A stretch of 64,000 bases of DNA from a virus, in IMG/VR virus record IMGVR_UViG_3300044701_000569, positions 293,560-357,559 of that record. One strand, written 5' to 3'. Made by a program: the position numbers and the translations under genes. Below, piece after piece: positions 24,545 through 33,165 of the stretch; the first letter of the stretch is position 1; every line of letters starts with the position of its first letter. The notes beneath the pieces were generated by a model. It saw only the letters and a list, made by a program, of their open reading frames with translations. It made no database searches and was not told the origin of the DNA.

Positions 24545-24601
24545 GTGTGTCTCCTTATGTTATGAAAAATACTCAGTAGAAGTTTGCTACTTCATTCATT
24601 A

Positions 24602-24630
24602 AGTATACATTTATTTACAATTAAAATCAA
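24602..24630 (-). promoter_or_regulatory. Probable promoter for ahpC-ahpD
   Basis: TTGATT (24625-24630), 17-base spacer, TATACT (24602-24607) preceded by ATG. The leader is about 50 bases. A nearby GTAAATAAATG could also act as a late-type box. Confidence 0.55.
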
Positions 24631-24667
24631 CTATTATTTGTGGATTTTTTATTGTATTTTTCTATTA

Positions 24668-24692
24668 CTGTAATTGATTAAACCAATTACAG
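24668..24692 (-). terminator. Hairpin at the end of the oxygenase gene
   Basis: CTGTAATTG and CAATTACAG (9 bp, 7-base loop) overlap the stop codon of the oxygenase gene. The following bases are A/T mixed rather than a clean T-run, so it may be a weak terminator or a message-stabilising hairpin. Confidence 0.45.
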
Positions 24693-25292
24693 ACTTAGAT
24701 CTAAAAGATGACGGCCTTCTCGTATTTCGCCTCTTACAAAAGAGTTGAAAGCCAATGTTGTTCGTGTATAATTGTTTCTTGTTGGTGCTACAGAATGTGT
24801 GATCTTGCTAGGAAATAAAACTATGTCTCCTGTATTTACAGGACAAGTTGCCATAGTAGTGTTCCATTGATTATCAGAACCTGCAGGTATATAAATCTGT
24901 TGAAACTCTTTCTTATGAAAGATTATTGCATCATAGTTTCTATTAGCATTTATATATAGACACCCAGATACTAAACTATTTTGATGCTGATGTTCGTGAA
25001 AATACTGTCCTGGGTCTAACCAACTTAACCAGCTTTGAGTAATTTCTATAGTTAAATTATTCTTTGGGGAATAAACCTTCTTAAGATAATTGTCTAGTTC
25101 ATTTTGAACTATGGTCCTAATATTAGTCATCTCTGGTCTATCCAAAACATATTGATCATCGCCCATAAGATTACCTATGTTCTGCATAGCAGTCGTTTTT
25201 TCATTATCAAAGAATTCGAGTTCGCCCTGATGGAAGTTTCTAGGCATTTGACTGATAGAAACAGCGGTTGGGAATATATCTACAATAGGCAT
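24687..25292 (-). CDS. 2OG-Fe(II) oxygenase
   Basis: SWLSWLDPGQYFHEHQHQNS, then GDIVLFPSKITHSVAP and TRTTLAFNSF give the His/Asp-His-Arg arrangement of the putative 2OG-Fe(II) oxygenases common in marine phages. The protein has about 200 aa as usual. Substrate unknown. Confidence 0.78.
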   Translation of the reverse strand: MPIVDIFPTAVSISQMPRNFHQGELEFFDNEKTTAMQNIGNLMGDDQYVLDRPEMTNIRTIVQNELDNYLKKVYSPKNNLTIEITQSWLSWLDPGQYFHEHQHQNSLVSGCLYINANRNYDAIIFHKKEFQQIYIPAGSDNQWNTTMATCPVNTGDIVLFPSKITHSVAPTRNNYTRTTLAFNSFVRGEIREGRHLLDLSL

Positions 25293-25304
25293 GGTGTTCC
25301 TTAC

Positions 25305-25334
25305 ATTATAGTAGTAGTTATTGTTAACTGTCAG
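25305..25334 (-). promoter_or_regulatory. Possible promoter for the oxygenase gene
   Basis: CTGACA (25329-25334), 18-base spacer and TATAAT (25305-25310) on the minus strand, in the divergent region shared with the plus-strand gene at 25392. Confidence 0.5.
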
Positions 25335-25391
25335 AATTTAAAGGTAAAAGTGGTAAATACATGTAGCGCAGAGCGTGAGGGGCATACAAAT

Positions 25392-25670
25392 ATGGAATTT
25401 CTAAAACTCGTGGGCGAGGTAGGGTTTCCGATTGCTGCTGCTATAGCAGCCGGTTATTTCGTCTTTTTAACAGTAAAATTTATTCTGCAGGGCGTAAACA
25501 GCAGTGTAAACGGATTAAAAAACATTATTAGTGCTCTGGACAATCGTGTCCAGACTATGAACAACGACCTAGTTAAGATTGATGCGCTGTTAAGCTACGT
25601 TATTGGTGTTAGACCTAACGTTGACAGACTAGCAGCTAACGAAGGCAAAGAGGATGCTAGGAGAGATTAA
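25392..25670 (+). CDS. Small membrane protein with coiled-coil tail, paralogue 1
   Basis: Starts MEFLKLVGEVGFPIAAAIAA; one transmembrane helix (residues about 10-35) and a polar helical tail containing LDNRVQTMNNDLVKIDALL. It is paralogous to the next gene (VGFPIAAA and GFPIIAAM; DNRVQTMNNDLVKID and VDRIRMLDNDMIRL). The topology suits a holin-like or membrane-anchored protein, but this is inference. The frame continues upstream without a better start. Confidence 0.7.
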   Translation: MEFLKLVGEVGFPIAAAIAAGYFVFLTVKFILQGVNSSVNGLKNIISALDNRVQTMNNDLVKIDALLSYVIGVRPNVDRLAANEGKEDARRD

Positions 25671-26014
25671 TGAATACCAATGAATTAGTACAAGCAATTA
25701 ATCAATACGGATTTCCTATTATAGCTGCAATGGGCTTAGGATACTTTGTATATTACATCTGGCAGTGGGCAACACAGGAAATTAAACCAGTGCTTGGGGA
25801 CGCAAGCTCAACCCTAATTAAACTTGTGGATCGTATTCGCATGTTAGACAATGACATGATACGTCTCAACACAAAACTATCAATGGTGCTAGAGTATCGT
25901 CAAGAAATTGAAGCCGCTGCTACACAAAAAGAAAAAGAAGACCTAGAAGAGCTATTGCACAAGTATAAGAGCTTCAGCAAAGGTTTTGATTCTACAGGTG
26001 ATGCTAAAAAATGA
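25670..26014 (+). CDS. Small membrane protein with coiled-coil tail, paralogue 2
   Basis: Starts MNTNELVQAINQYGFPIIAA, one base overlapping the previous stop. One transmembrane helix, then a long charged coiled coil (EAAATQKEKEDLEELLHKYK). It is the second copy of the same module as the gene before it. Confidence 0.72.
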   Translation: MNTNELVQAINQYGFPIIAAMGLGYFVYYIWQWATQEIKPVLGDASSTLIKLVDRIRMLDNDMIRLNTKLSMVLEYRQEIEAAATQKEKEDLEELLHKYKSFSKGFDSTGDAKK

Positions 26015-26154
26015 CAGGACTGTTAAATGCTATAAGCGGTAAAGTTTTTACTGAATGCGACCTAGTCGCAGCACTAGGGGTAGGATTCTTAATTGGAACG
26101 CTCTACACACTTACTGTTTTAATGTTGTTACACAAGCTTCAAGGCGTGTTTTAA
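26011..26154 (+). CDS. Small membrane protein (47 aa)
   Basis: The ATG overlaps the previous stop (ATGA). The protein has one long hydrophobic helix (VAALGVGFLIGTLYTLTVLM) and a short end. It runs 44 bases antisense into the 3' end of the hydrolase gene on the other strand. The overlap chain and membrane helix support it. Confidence 0.62.
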   Translation: MTGLLNAISGKVFTECDLVAALGVGFLIGTLYTLTVLMLLHKLQGVF

Positions 26155-26698
26155 TAATATCAATCACTGAATCACTGAGTACTACTTCATAGTGATTTAG
26201 CTCTACTTCTACCAGTTCCATATCTTCATGATGCTTCATGCTGTCAATAGTAACTACACCGTCGTTGGGTGCTATCATAAAAGGGCTTTGTCCTCGTAAC
26301 GTAACTACGTTAGTCCACGGATGTTGTATCTTAATTTTATCTGCTTGCCTCATGGGCCAACTGTTGGGACCTATGTCTCTCATTAGTCTAGAGAACGGTA
26401 AAAAATACTGTACATAATTTGCTACTTCTGCTCCGCCGTAGGGCGTACTAAGAGTCACAGCACCCAGCACTTGTTTAGGCATATGATTGGCTAGATGTAG
26501 AGAGTATATACCGCCTAAACTATGTGCTATAAAAAATATATCTTTTGTATTCATTAACGACAGTTTCATTGCAGCTAGATTATTTTCAAATCCGTCTCTA
26601 CTGTCGTAGTCAATGTCTATGCCCCTGCCTAGCTTGCTTCTAATATAATTAAAACTTTCGCTAGTAGCACTAGCACCATGTATGTAAACTAGGTTCAT
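26111..26698 (-). CDS. Alpha/beta hydrolase (lipase/esterase-like)
   Basis: Begins MNLVYIHGASATSESFNYI with the HG oxyanion motif; nucleophile Ser60 in AHSLGG, probable Asp146 (PNDGVV) and His169 (NHYEVV) complete a triad. No signal peptide. It shares a 4-base overlap with the cyclase gene and is the last gene of the curli-like operon, so it may modify lipids or esters at the cell envelope. Confidence 0.82.
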   Translation of the reverse strand: MNLVYIHGASATSESFNYIRSKLGRGIDIDYDSRDGFENNLAAMKLSLMNTKDIFFIAHSLGGIYSLHLANHMPKQVLGAVTLSTPYGGAEVANYVQYFLPFSRLMRDIGPNSWPMRQADKIKIQHPWTNVVTLRGQSPFMIAPNDGVVTIDSMKHHEDMELVEVELNHYEVVLSDSVIDIIKTRLEACVTTLKQ

Positions 26699-28740
26699 TT
26701 CTCAGTTGCAATCCATTCGCCTTGCCAATCGTCACCTAGGTTCTGCTGTTTCATGAACTGGCAACGTTCAAACCAAATTTCGTAATACTTGTCCATTTGT
26801 CCATTAAATGTTCCCTTCATCATAGCACACATTTCAGCAGCTTCGTCAAACTTTTTCTGTTTGTACCAAGCATGCATGGCATTATGGGTATCACGATCCA
26901 TAATATATTCACGTTCGTTGCCCTTTATTCTCAGCACTGTGTATATGTTGTCAGCAACAGTTTTTCCTTTGGGCTGTAGGTTGTCTAGGTATAGATAGAA
27001 AAAGTCATCTTTGGTTCTGTTGTAGGTTTCAGCACCAATGATAGCCAACACACCATAGGCTTTGCAACGTGCTTCTAGTCGTGCAGCAGTACTAACCATG
27101 TCACCTAGTATGTCATAGCCGTGGCGTTCAGTTGATCCCATCTCACCTATAAATCCAGTGCCTGTGTTACAACCCCATCCCATAGCAGCAGGAGGTAAGC
27201 CCTGTGCTTCCATGTCTGCTGTATAACGATCCACAGCATCCAACATTTCTAGTCCTACCTTAACAATGGTGCGAGCATGATTAGGATCATCAATTGGAGC
27301 ACCATGCATGTGCATGCTAGCGTCACCTACATACTTAATAACCATACCTTTGTTGTTCATGATAGGTATAGTAATAGCATCCATATAGCCATTCATATAC
27401 TTGGCTAAGCCACCTACATCATCTCCATAGTGTTCACCAATTGGTGTGAAGCCACGTAGGTCTGAGAACATAACTGATACATCTTTACGCACACCTCGCT
27501 TGATAAGTTCTGGATCTTTCTGTAGCATCTCTACTACTTCCTTAGAGCAGTAGCCTGCAAACTGTTTCTTGATTGCCTGCTTCTGTAGGAATTCACTTAC
27601 AAACTTAATGCCATAAGTATGCAGAGCCACGAGTACAAAAGTAATCGTGCTTGCCGTCGCGTCTCCCAGGAAGGCTCCGTTATGGAAATAGTAATAAGAA
27701 GCAGCCACAGGGGTAATGATCCCCACAACAGTTGTAACGAGTCCGACATAAGTCCACCTTGATAGTAAAATTATTAGGGCACCTACTACAAGTATAAACA
27801 TGTATTCTGCGCTCTGTGCCCAGTCAGGACGCTGAATATTGCTGCCATTAAACATTGTTCCCAGCAGTGCTGCCTGCACATCTTGGGGATACACTGAACC
27901 CTTTGCTGTGGGTACAGGATTAGATAAGCCTGCGGCACTTACACCTACTATAACCACAGCACCATTAAAATCTTTGGGCAAATCAGCTGCACTAACACTC
28001 TTGTTAGTCTGACTCCAATCAACCCATACTCTACCATCTTGTTCTGTAGAGATAATACCAAATTTAGGTATTCTCAATTTTTCTACACCGTACTCGTTCA
28101 GTTTAATTTGAAAATTAGGATCACCTGCAATTACTCGTAGAGCTTCTAATGAAAGGCTGGGATACAGTACACCATCCACTGCTACCACAAGAGGTAATCT
28201 TCTGGTAACTCCGTCTATCTCAGTCATGGTGCTGACTATACCTACGCCCGCTGCATTCTTTTCCAGTGAAGGAACGTTTGCAATTATACCTTCTGCTGTG
28301 GGTATCTTGTGCAGGTACTCACTGCCCACAATAGCAGCGCCAGGATTCTTAGGTTGATTCTTTGTCTTATCGCTGGGTTGATTAGGTAGTATTACTGGTA
28401 GCTGTGCCAGTGTATTGGCTAAGAAAGCATCTCCGTTGAATCTGTCTTTCTCTGGCATCATCACGTTGAATATTACTAGTCCTGCGTTTCTAGCATACAG
28501 GTTGTGTATTAGTTCTGCATACACAGTTCTAGGAAAAGGCCACTGTCCCCATTTATCAAGTGATGCTTCATCTATGTTTACTGTATAGATATTGTTCTCT
28601 GTAGGTTCCTTAGAAGTAATAAGCCTGTCAAAGTAGTTTAACTTAACAGCTTCTAAGAATACAGGCTGCGACATAAACGTTGCCAGCAGTACGAATAGGG
28701 TTACAAATGCCCATAGTGGGTTGACAAATAGTTTCTTCAT
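26695..28740 (-). CDS. CHASE2-domain adenylate cyclase
   Basis: An N-terminal membrane anchor (residues about 9-30) is followed by an extracytoplasmic CHASE2 sensor (FDRLITSKEP to the VIVGVSAAGLSNP region), about three membrane helices (roughly 310-380) and a class III cyclase domain. Metal-binding Asp is in MFSDLRGFT and YVGDASM. The Lys of VIKYVGD and the Asp of GYDILGD suit ATP over GTP; SxxAARLE stands where NxxAARLE is usual. A CHASE2 cyclase beside a FecR gene is a known bacterial neighbourhood. The start codon sits inside a 9-bp inverted repeat. This is a remarkable gene for a phage. Confidence 0.9.
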   Translation of the reverse strand: MKKLFVNPLWAFVTLFVLLATFMSQPVFLEAVKLNYFDRLITSKEPTENNIYTVNIDEASLDKWGQWPFPRTVYAELIHNLYARNAGLVIFNVMMPEKDRFNGDAFLANTLAQLPVILPNQPSDKTKNQPKNPGAAIVGSEYLHKIPTAEGIIANVPSLEKNAAGVGIVSTMTEIDGVTRRLPLVVAVDGVLYPSLSLEALRVIAGDPNFQIKLNEYGVEKLRIPKFGIISTEQDGRVWVDWSQTNKSVSAADLPKDFNGAVVIVGVSAAGLSNPVPTAKGSVYPQDVQAALLGTMFNGSNIQRPDWAQSAEYMFILVVGALIILLSRWTYVGLVTTVVGIITPVAASYYYFHNGAFLGDATASTITFVLVALHTYGIKFVSEFLQKQAIKKQFAGYCSKEVVEMLQKDPELIKRGVRKDVSVMFSDLRGFTPIGEHYGDDVGGLAKYMNGYMDAITIPIMNNKGMVIKYVGDASMHMHGAPIDDPNHARTIVKVGLEMLDAVDRYTADMEAQGLPPAAMGWGCNTGTGFIGEMGSTERHGYDILGDMVSTAARLEARCKAYGVLAIIGAETYNRTKDDFFYLYLDNLQPKGKTVADNIYTVLRIKGNEREYIMDRDTHNAMHAWYKQKKFDEAAEMCAMMKGTFNGQMDKYYEIWFERCQFMKQQNLGDDWQGEWIATEK

Positions 28741-28755
28741 AAAGTATTTATGAAG
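28735..28755 (-). repeat. Inverted repeat spanning the cyclase start codon
   Basis: CTTCATAAA and TTTATGAAG are a perfect 9-bp inverted repeat with 3-base spacer. It includes the ATG and a CATAAATA late-type box 4 bases before it. It could be an operator, a promoter element or a start-occluding hairpin. Confidence 0.55.
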
Positions 28756-28776
28756 AAAAAGATTCTAAAAAGGTTT

Positions 28777-30450
28777 TTATTGTCCCTGTGTTACAGTTAT
28801 AGGACCACAGCTTATGTTAGCACACGAATGTGTGATTGAATAGTGCTGCTGTGTTGGTCCTGACTGTGTTACAGTAATACCTGTAGCGCCGCCACTTAGT
28901 GTTATGTTGCTCATGTGTGCTGCACTACCTTGTTGCAGCACATTTACTGTCTTGTTGCCGCCACTAAGAGCTAGTTCAAGGTAATGATTACCACTGTCTT
29001 TCTGTTCAACTGTTACACTGTTATTATTGCTACTAACATTAGCACTAATACCTTTAGTACCACCCGTGCTCTGTTGCGTAATATTCAGTGTATTATTGCT
29101 GCCTGATAAGAACAGTTCACTATAGTTTGTAGCAGATCCTGATGTAGAAGTTTGATTCACTGTTACGTTGTTAAACGAACCTGTACTGCGCACTTCAGCA
29201 TAATTATTTTTAGTACCTAACTGTGTAATGTTAATAGTACTCGAATTACCTATTTGTTCAACAATTACTCTTGTGTCCTGTGAAGCTCTACCTTGAAAAC
29301 CTGTAACTCTATTCACTACACCTGAGTTAGCATTGAATGGTGCGGAACTTCCACCGCAGCAAAGTGTACTAGGATTAGCTACACTACCACTACCTACATC
29401 TGTCGCTGTAGTTGCATTGTTGCTGTCATAATAAAAGGTGATCTCAGCTATCTGCATACTGTCGCAGTTTAGGCCGCACCCGTCGCCAGCTTTGGTTGTT
29501 GGAAAGAAAATGTAATAATAAACATAAGCGGTAGAGTTAGTAACAGTAATCATTGCACTAGTGTCAAACCTATTATTGCTTAGATTTAGATTACCATCCT
29601 GTATCAGTGTCCATGTAGTGCCATTATTTGAGCCGTACAGTTTGTAACTGGTGGGATCTCTACCAGGAAAGTCGTTGGCTGTGGTTAATGTAAAACCCGT
29701 AACTACTCGACCCGTATTTAATTTAACGGTAACTCCCGCATTGTATTTGTCAAAGTTTAGATATTTAGTATAGGGATTATTATCAAAAGCATTAGCTGCG
29801 CCTTCATTTGGCGGACTGTTGTTGCTGGTAGGATAATGATTAGTGATATAAACATTACTACTGTTGTTATAGATAGCTGTTGGTACAGGACTAGGTGCAG
29901 GTGCTGTACTACTAGGTGTTTGTGTAGCAGTTTGTCCCTGTGTTAACGGAACCGTAGAATAATTAGCATCAGCATAAGTGTTTGCTTGTTGTATAGTAGG
30001 ATTAAGTGTACCAGTCCACGATACTCCGCTGGTGTCACTCATGCCTGATGATCCGCTGAATAACTGTCCTGTGTTATTATCATTACCTACAAAGAAGAAA
30101 TAATCAGGACCTATATTAACAATCTTACCAGTGCCTAGTGTACCTGCTACAGTTCCGTTACTGTTGTAAACTTTAGCTTCATAAGGATAACTGGCATTAC
30201 CAGTTAAACTAAATTTAACGTACTGCCCTGTCTGCCAACTCCACTGTCCTGATGTCCAGGGAATTTTGTAAGCTGTACCTGGCTGTTTACTGTAGATTTC
30301 GCAGGTAGTTGTATACAAGCAGGCGCTTACGTTCCATTGGCTGTCAGCAATTTGATATCTGCCAAACTGAATGTCAGTGAGATCAGCCCGTGCTGCCGTT
30401 GACAGGAATAATAGTGCTATAGCAAATAAAAATTTTTTTATCTGTTCCAT
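28777..30450 (-). CDS. Secreted discoidin-curlin fusion protein
   Basis: Signal peptide (residues 1-22, cut after ARA). The middle carries a galactose-binding-like F5/8 type C domain (AANAFDNNPYTKYLNF, VTGFTLTTANDFPGRDP, SYKLYGSNNGTTWTLI). The last 150 residues are curlin-like repeats (VEQIGNSSTINITQLG, VEQKDSGNHYLELALSG, VTQSG). It would be a fibre subunit tipped with a sugar-binding domain and exported with the CsgG pore. The SD GGTGAG lies in the end of fecR, with a 13-base overlap. Confidence 0.82.
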   Translation of the reverse strand: MEQIKKFLFAIALLFLSTAARADLTDIQFGRYQIADSQWNVSACLYTTTCEIYSKQPGTAYKIPWTSGQWSWQTGQYVKFSLTGNASYPYEAKVYNSNGTVAGTLGTGKIVNIGPDYFFFVGNDNNTGQLFSGSSGMSDTSGVSWTGTLNPTIQQANTYADANYSTVPLTQGQTATQTPSSTAPAPSPVPTAIYNNSSNVYITNHYPTSNNSPPNEGAANAFDNNPYTKYLNFDKYNAGVTVKLNTGRVVTGFTLTTANDFPGRDPTSYKLYGSNNGTTWTLIQDGNLNLSNNRFDTSAMITVTNSTAYVYYYIFFPTTKAGDGCGLNCDSMQIAEITFYYDSNNATTATDVGSGSVANPSTLCCGGSSAPFNANSGVVNRVTGFQGRASQDTRVIVEQIGNSSTINITQLGTKNNYAEVRSTGSFNNVTVNQTSTSGSATNYSELFLSGSNNTLNITQQSTGGTKGISANVSSNNNSVTVEQKDSGNHYLELALSGGNKTVNVLQQGSAAHMSNITLSGGATGITVTQSGPTQQHYSITHSCANISCGPITVTQGQ

Positions 30451-31520
30451 TGTCTCACCGTTACAACTGTGCTGCCGTTGCCCACTGTGCGTGTTTCAAT
30501 ATCATTAGAGTTTACGCTAACATTGTAGGTAACATTATCAAACTTTTCGCCTGTTCTAATACTAATGATATTGCCTCGCAACTCATCCTGTTTGTAATAA
30601 TAGTTACGTCCTTTTTCATTTCCACATTCATTGAAGGGATAACAGGTATTGCCTCCTAGTGTGCCGTCTTCAACTTTGCCTGCTGTGGCTGCGGCAATTA
30701 TCTTTGTTTCAGCAGCTTCCTGTGCTCTCAATGCTGCTAGTCCGCTAGCTCCCTGTTGGTGGGAATTTTTTTCCTCTTGTGTTTCTTTAACTGCGGGGCG
30801 TTTTCTTTCTTCTTGTTCTGTTCTAGCTTCTACTATAGCACCAGGCATTTTAAGGATACTGTCATTACGTGCTACTTGAGATAGATCCATAGGAACCTGC
30901 ACAGGTGGCAGTGGAGGTTGATTAGAATCTACAACGTAAGTAGCCGTGAATGCTTGGTTAAGCACTACACTGCCCAATGCTGTCATAACTTCAATAGAAC
31001 CTGTTATGCAATTTCCTGCAATCTCATATTTCTTCAGTGCTTCTTCAGTTGTACAGCTGGGCAGTAGAACCACCATGCTTCTACCTGCTTCGTCAACTGT
31101 CATTGAAAAATCTGTGCCGCGCACAGCAATAGTGGCTGTGGGAGTTTTTATGTTTACCTGCTGAGGATTATTTTTAGCAATCTGTCCTGAAGCGTATCTC
31201 ACAGAACCCAGTGCTACTTTGATTCCCAGTTTACCTGCGTCTGCATTTTTAGGATCGTACACGAAGTCATCAATAACCAAGCGACTGTTTGCTGTAATCT
31301 TTACATTGGTATTATCTATAAATTTTAACTCAGCACTGGTGTTGGAACCAACTATGATTAAATCGTCACTGAGAATGCCTGTGCTTCTGGTTAGAGCAGA
31401 TTTTTTCTTTGCTCGTTCCAGTTGGGCATGTTCCCCAGTCAGTGAAGTCACACTTCCAATGTTTGCTTCAGCGATACTGGGGATTGATAAACACGCCAAC
31501 AACAACCATAATAGTTTCAT
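30438..31520 (-). CDS. Secreted FecR-domain protein
   Basis: Signal peptide (1-19). A FecR core: ILSDDLIIVGSNTSAELKF, ITANSRLVIDD, GSVRYASGQIAK and TPTATIAVRGTDF. The C-terminal 130 residues are charged then beta-rich (EERKRPAVKETQEEK; VTYNVSVNSNDIETRTV). FecR domains without a sigma/anti-sigma pair are common next to CHASE2 cyclases and surface proteins. It probably sits in the periplasm. One-base overlap with the curlin gene. Confidence 0.85.
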   Translation of the reverse strand: MKLLWLLLACLSIPSIAEANIGSVTSLTGEHAQLERAKKKSALTRSTGILSDDLIIVGSNTSAELKFIDNTNVKITANSRLVIDDFVYDPKNADAGKLGIKVALGSVRYASGQIAKNNPQQVNIKTPTATIAVRGTDFSMTVDEAGRSMVVLLPSCTTEEALKKYEIAGNCITGSIEVMTALGSVVLNQAFTATYVVDSNQPPLPPVQVPMDLSQVARNDSILKMPGAIVEARTEQEERKRPAVKETQEEKNSHQQGASGLAALRAQEAAETKIIAAATAGKVEDGTLGGNTCYPFNECGNEKGRNYYYKQDELRGNIISIRTGEKFDNVTYNVSVNSNDIETRTVGNGSTVVTVRQWNR

Positions 31521-32194
31521 TACTTCCCTGTTGACACAATTACTGTGTTAGAGTTACCGTTGGTGTTGATTGAAACAGTGGTATCAACTATACCATGCTG
31601 TGTAACTGTATGTGTGTTACTGGTGCCTAGAACTGTAGCTAACAAGTGATGTCCGCCGCCTGCACTAGGACCACTCATGGTATTAGTAAAGGTATTGGAA
31701 TCGCCTGTTATAGATATGTTAGCAGTACTGTTACTGGTTTGGATATTTTGTGTAACTGTATTGCTATTGCCTGTAATACCCAAGGTGTTGGTAATGTTAG
31801 CACCTTTGATAGTCTGAGTCACTGTATTCATGTTACCGCTAATGGTTGTAGTAGAAGTAACTGAAGTACAGGCAGTTGTGCCATCACCGCAATTCATTGT
31901 TACGGTGTTGTTGTTTCCAGTGATATTTTTAATTATTGTGTTTGAATCACCTACGACTGTGTAGTCAAGAATGTTTCCATCACCGGTCTGTGTTGCTGTC
32001 ATTGAGTTGTTATTTCCAGTGATAGTAGAATGAGTTGCAACTGATCCTACCTTATTTAGAGCACCAACCTGAGTAATAGTCACAGTGTTACTATTACCGA
32101 TCTGTTCAATATAAACAGCATTGTTTGCGAATGCAGCCTGAGTAAACATCACACTCACTACTGCTGCCGCACTAGCCATTAATATTTTTTTCAT
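31520..32194 (-). CDS. Curlin-like fibre subunit (CsgA/CsgB type)
   Basis: Signal peptide 1-23 (AAFA). The mature part is built of curlin-like units such as YIEQIGNSNTVTITQVG, MTATQTGDGN, VTQTIKGAN and ITGNSNTVTQNI, rich in Asn, Thr, Gly and Gln; the strands alternate as in an amyloid beta-solenoid. It could be the major fibre subunit for the CsgG/CsgF pore. A hairpin (GACATA-GGGC-TATGTC) and GAGGG ribosome site precede it. Confidence 0.87.
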   Translation of the reverse strand: MKKILMASAAAVVSVMFTQAAFANNAVYIEQIGNSNTVTITQVGALNKVGSVATHSTITGNNNSMTATQTGDGNILDYTVVGDSNTIIKNITGNNNTVTMNCGDGTTACTSVTSTTTISGNMNTVTQTIKGANITNTLGITGNSNTVTQNIQTSNSTANISITGDSNTFTNTMSGPSAGGGHHLLATVLGTSNTHTVTQHGIVDTTVSINTNGNSNTVIVSTGK

Positions 32195-32268
32195 AATTAT
32201 TGCCCTCTTTGATCCCGTTACTGTTGATAGGACGGATCTTCCTTATATGACATAGCCCTATGTCTATT

Positions 32269-33165
32269 TTATTTTTTTTCTTCTGCCTTTTCTTCTGCCT
32301 TGGTTTCTGCCTTGTTTTGCGCTGCAGGTTGTGTGACTGCTGCATCACCTGGTTGAGGCCAAGGTGCTGCAACTGGTTTAGAAAATGCCCAGTGTCCTTT
32401 ACGAGCACCATCATTGATTAGCTCAATCACTGCCCCGTGAACTGCTAACTGTGTTGCTCTGTTAATGCTTTCATTTGCAGCTACACCTGATTCTAGCTCA
32501 AATGCTTTCTGTCCCAGTTCATAGAATTTGATTACACCCACTCTATCCTGAACTGAAGCTACAGTTTTCTTAACCATTACAGATGAAAGAACTTCACCGC
32601 TGGACACACTAACTGCTCGTAGACTGATAACTACTTCATCCTGTCTGTATTCTGTTGAAGCACCAATGCCCAACAGTCTAGCACCATTACCGCCACTTAC
32701 TGTGTTTGAGTCATAGCCCACAATACCGCCTTCCAGCAGTATTCCTGCGAACACCATTGGAGGTAAAGGCTGTGCTTTATCTCCTTGATAGAGTTCTCTC
32801 ATCTGACGTATAAGTTGACGCTCTTTGATAATGTTGTCTAGTCCCCCACGCTCTACTACTTTGAACCATTGTCCGCCGCCTATGGTTTGTAGGCTTTGAA
32901 TTAGATAGTTGTCTGCGCCCTGTGTTACAGCAGAACTTAGACTGGCTATGTTCTGTACTGATTTTCTTTGTCCTGTTAGGTCTCTAAAGTTGTAGACAGC
33001 CACAGTCAATGCTCCCTGTGCAGGAGGTGCTAGTTGTGGTTCTTTCTTTAGCTCAGGAACAGTTACAACAGGATCATCCCAAGTTCTTAATTTAGCTGTG
33101 TTTATACTGGCACAACCTGAAAGCACTGTTGCTGCTAAAAGTGTTGAAATTAATTTTAGTTTCAT
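32269..33165 (-). CDS. csgG: Curli secretion lipoprotein CsgG
   Basis: Lipobox LSGC with Cys18 after a signal peptide, then CsgG features: LTVAVYNFRDLTGQRK, FKVVERGGLDNIIKERQLI, and GGIVGYDSNTVSGGNGARLL (the transmembrane hairpin region), plus VSSGEVLSSVMVKKTV. CsgG forms the nonameric outer-membrane curli export pore. An Ala/Lys/Glu-rich tail (about 20 aa) is extra. The start at 33165 overlaps the csgF stop in an ATGA. No csgE was seen. Confidence 0.93.
   Translation of the reverse strand: MKLKLISTLLAATVLSGCASINTAKLRTWDDPVVTVPELKKEPQLAPPAQGALTVAVYNFRDLTGQRKSVQNIASLSSAVTQGADNYLIQSLQTIGGGQWFKVVERGGLDNIIKERQLIRQMRELYQGDKAQPLPPMVFAGILLEGGIVGYDSNTVSGGNGARLLGIGASTEYRQDEVVISLRAVSVSSGEVLSSVMVKKTVASVQDRVGVIKFYELGQKAFELESGVAANESINRATQLAVHGAVIELINDGARKGHWAFSKPVAAPWPQPGDAAVTQPAAQNKAETKAEEKAEEKK

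Noticed and set aside
28777-32194. Repeated Asn/Thr/Gly-rich DNA as tandem DNA repeats
   Set aside because: The repetition is at the protein level (curlin-type units) and DNA copies are diverged.
32172-32414. 80-codon minus-strand ORF between csgG and the curlin gene
   Set aside because: It overlaps the end of csgG in another frame, is built of Gln/Lys/Asn-rich low-complexity sequence and has no ribosome site.
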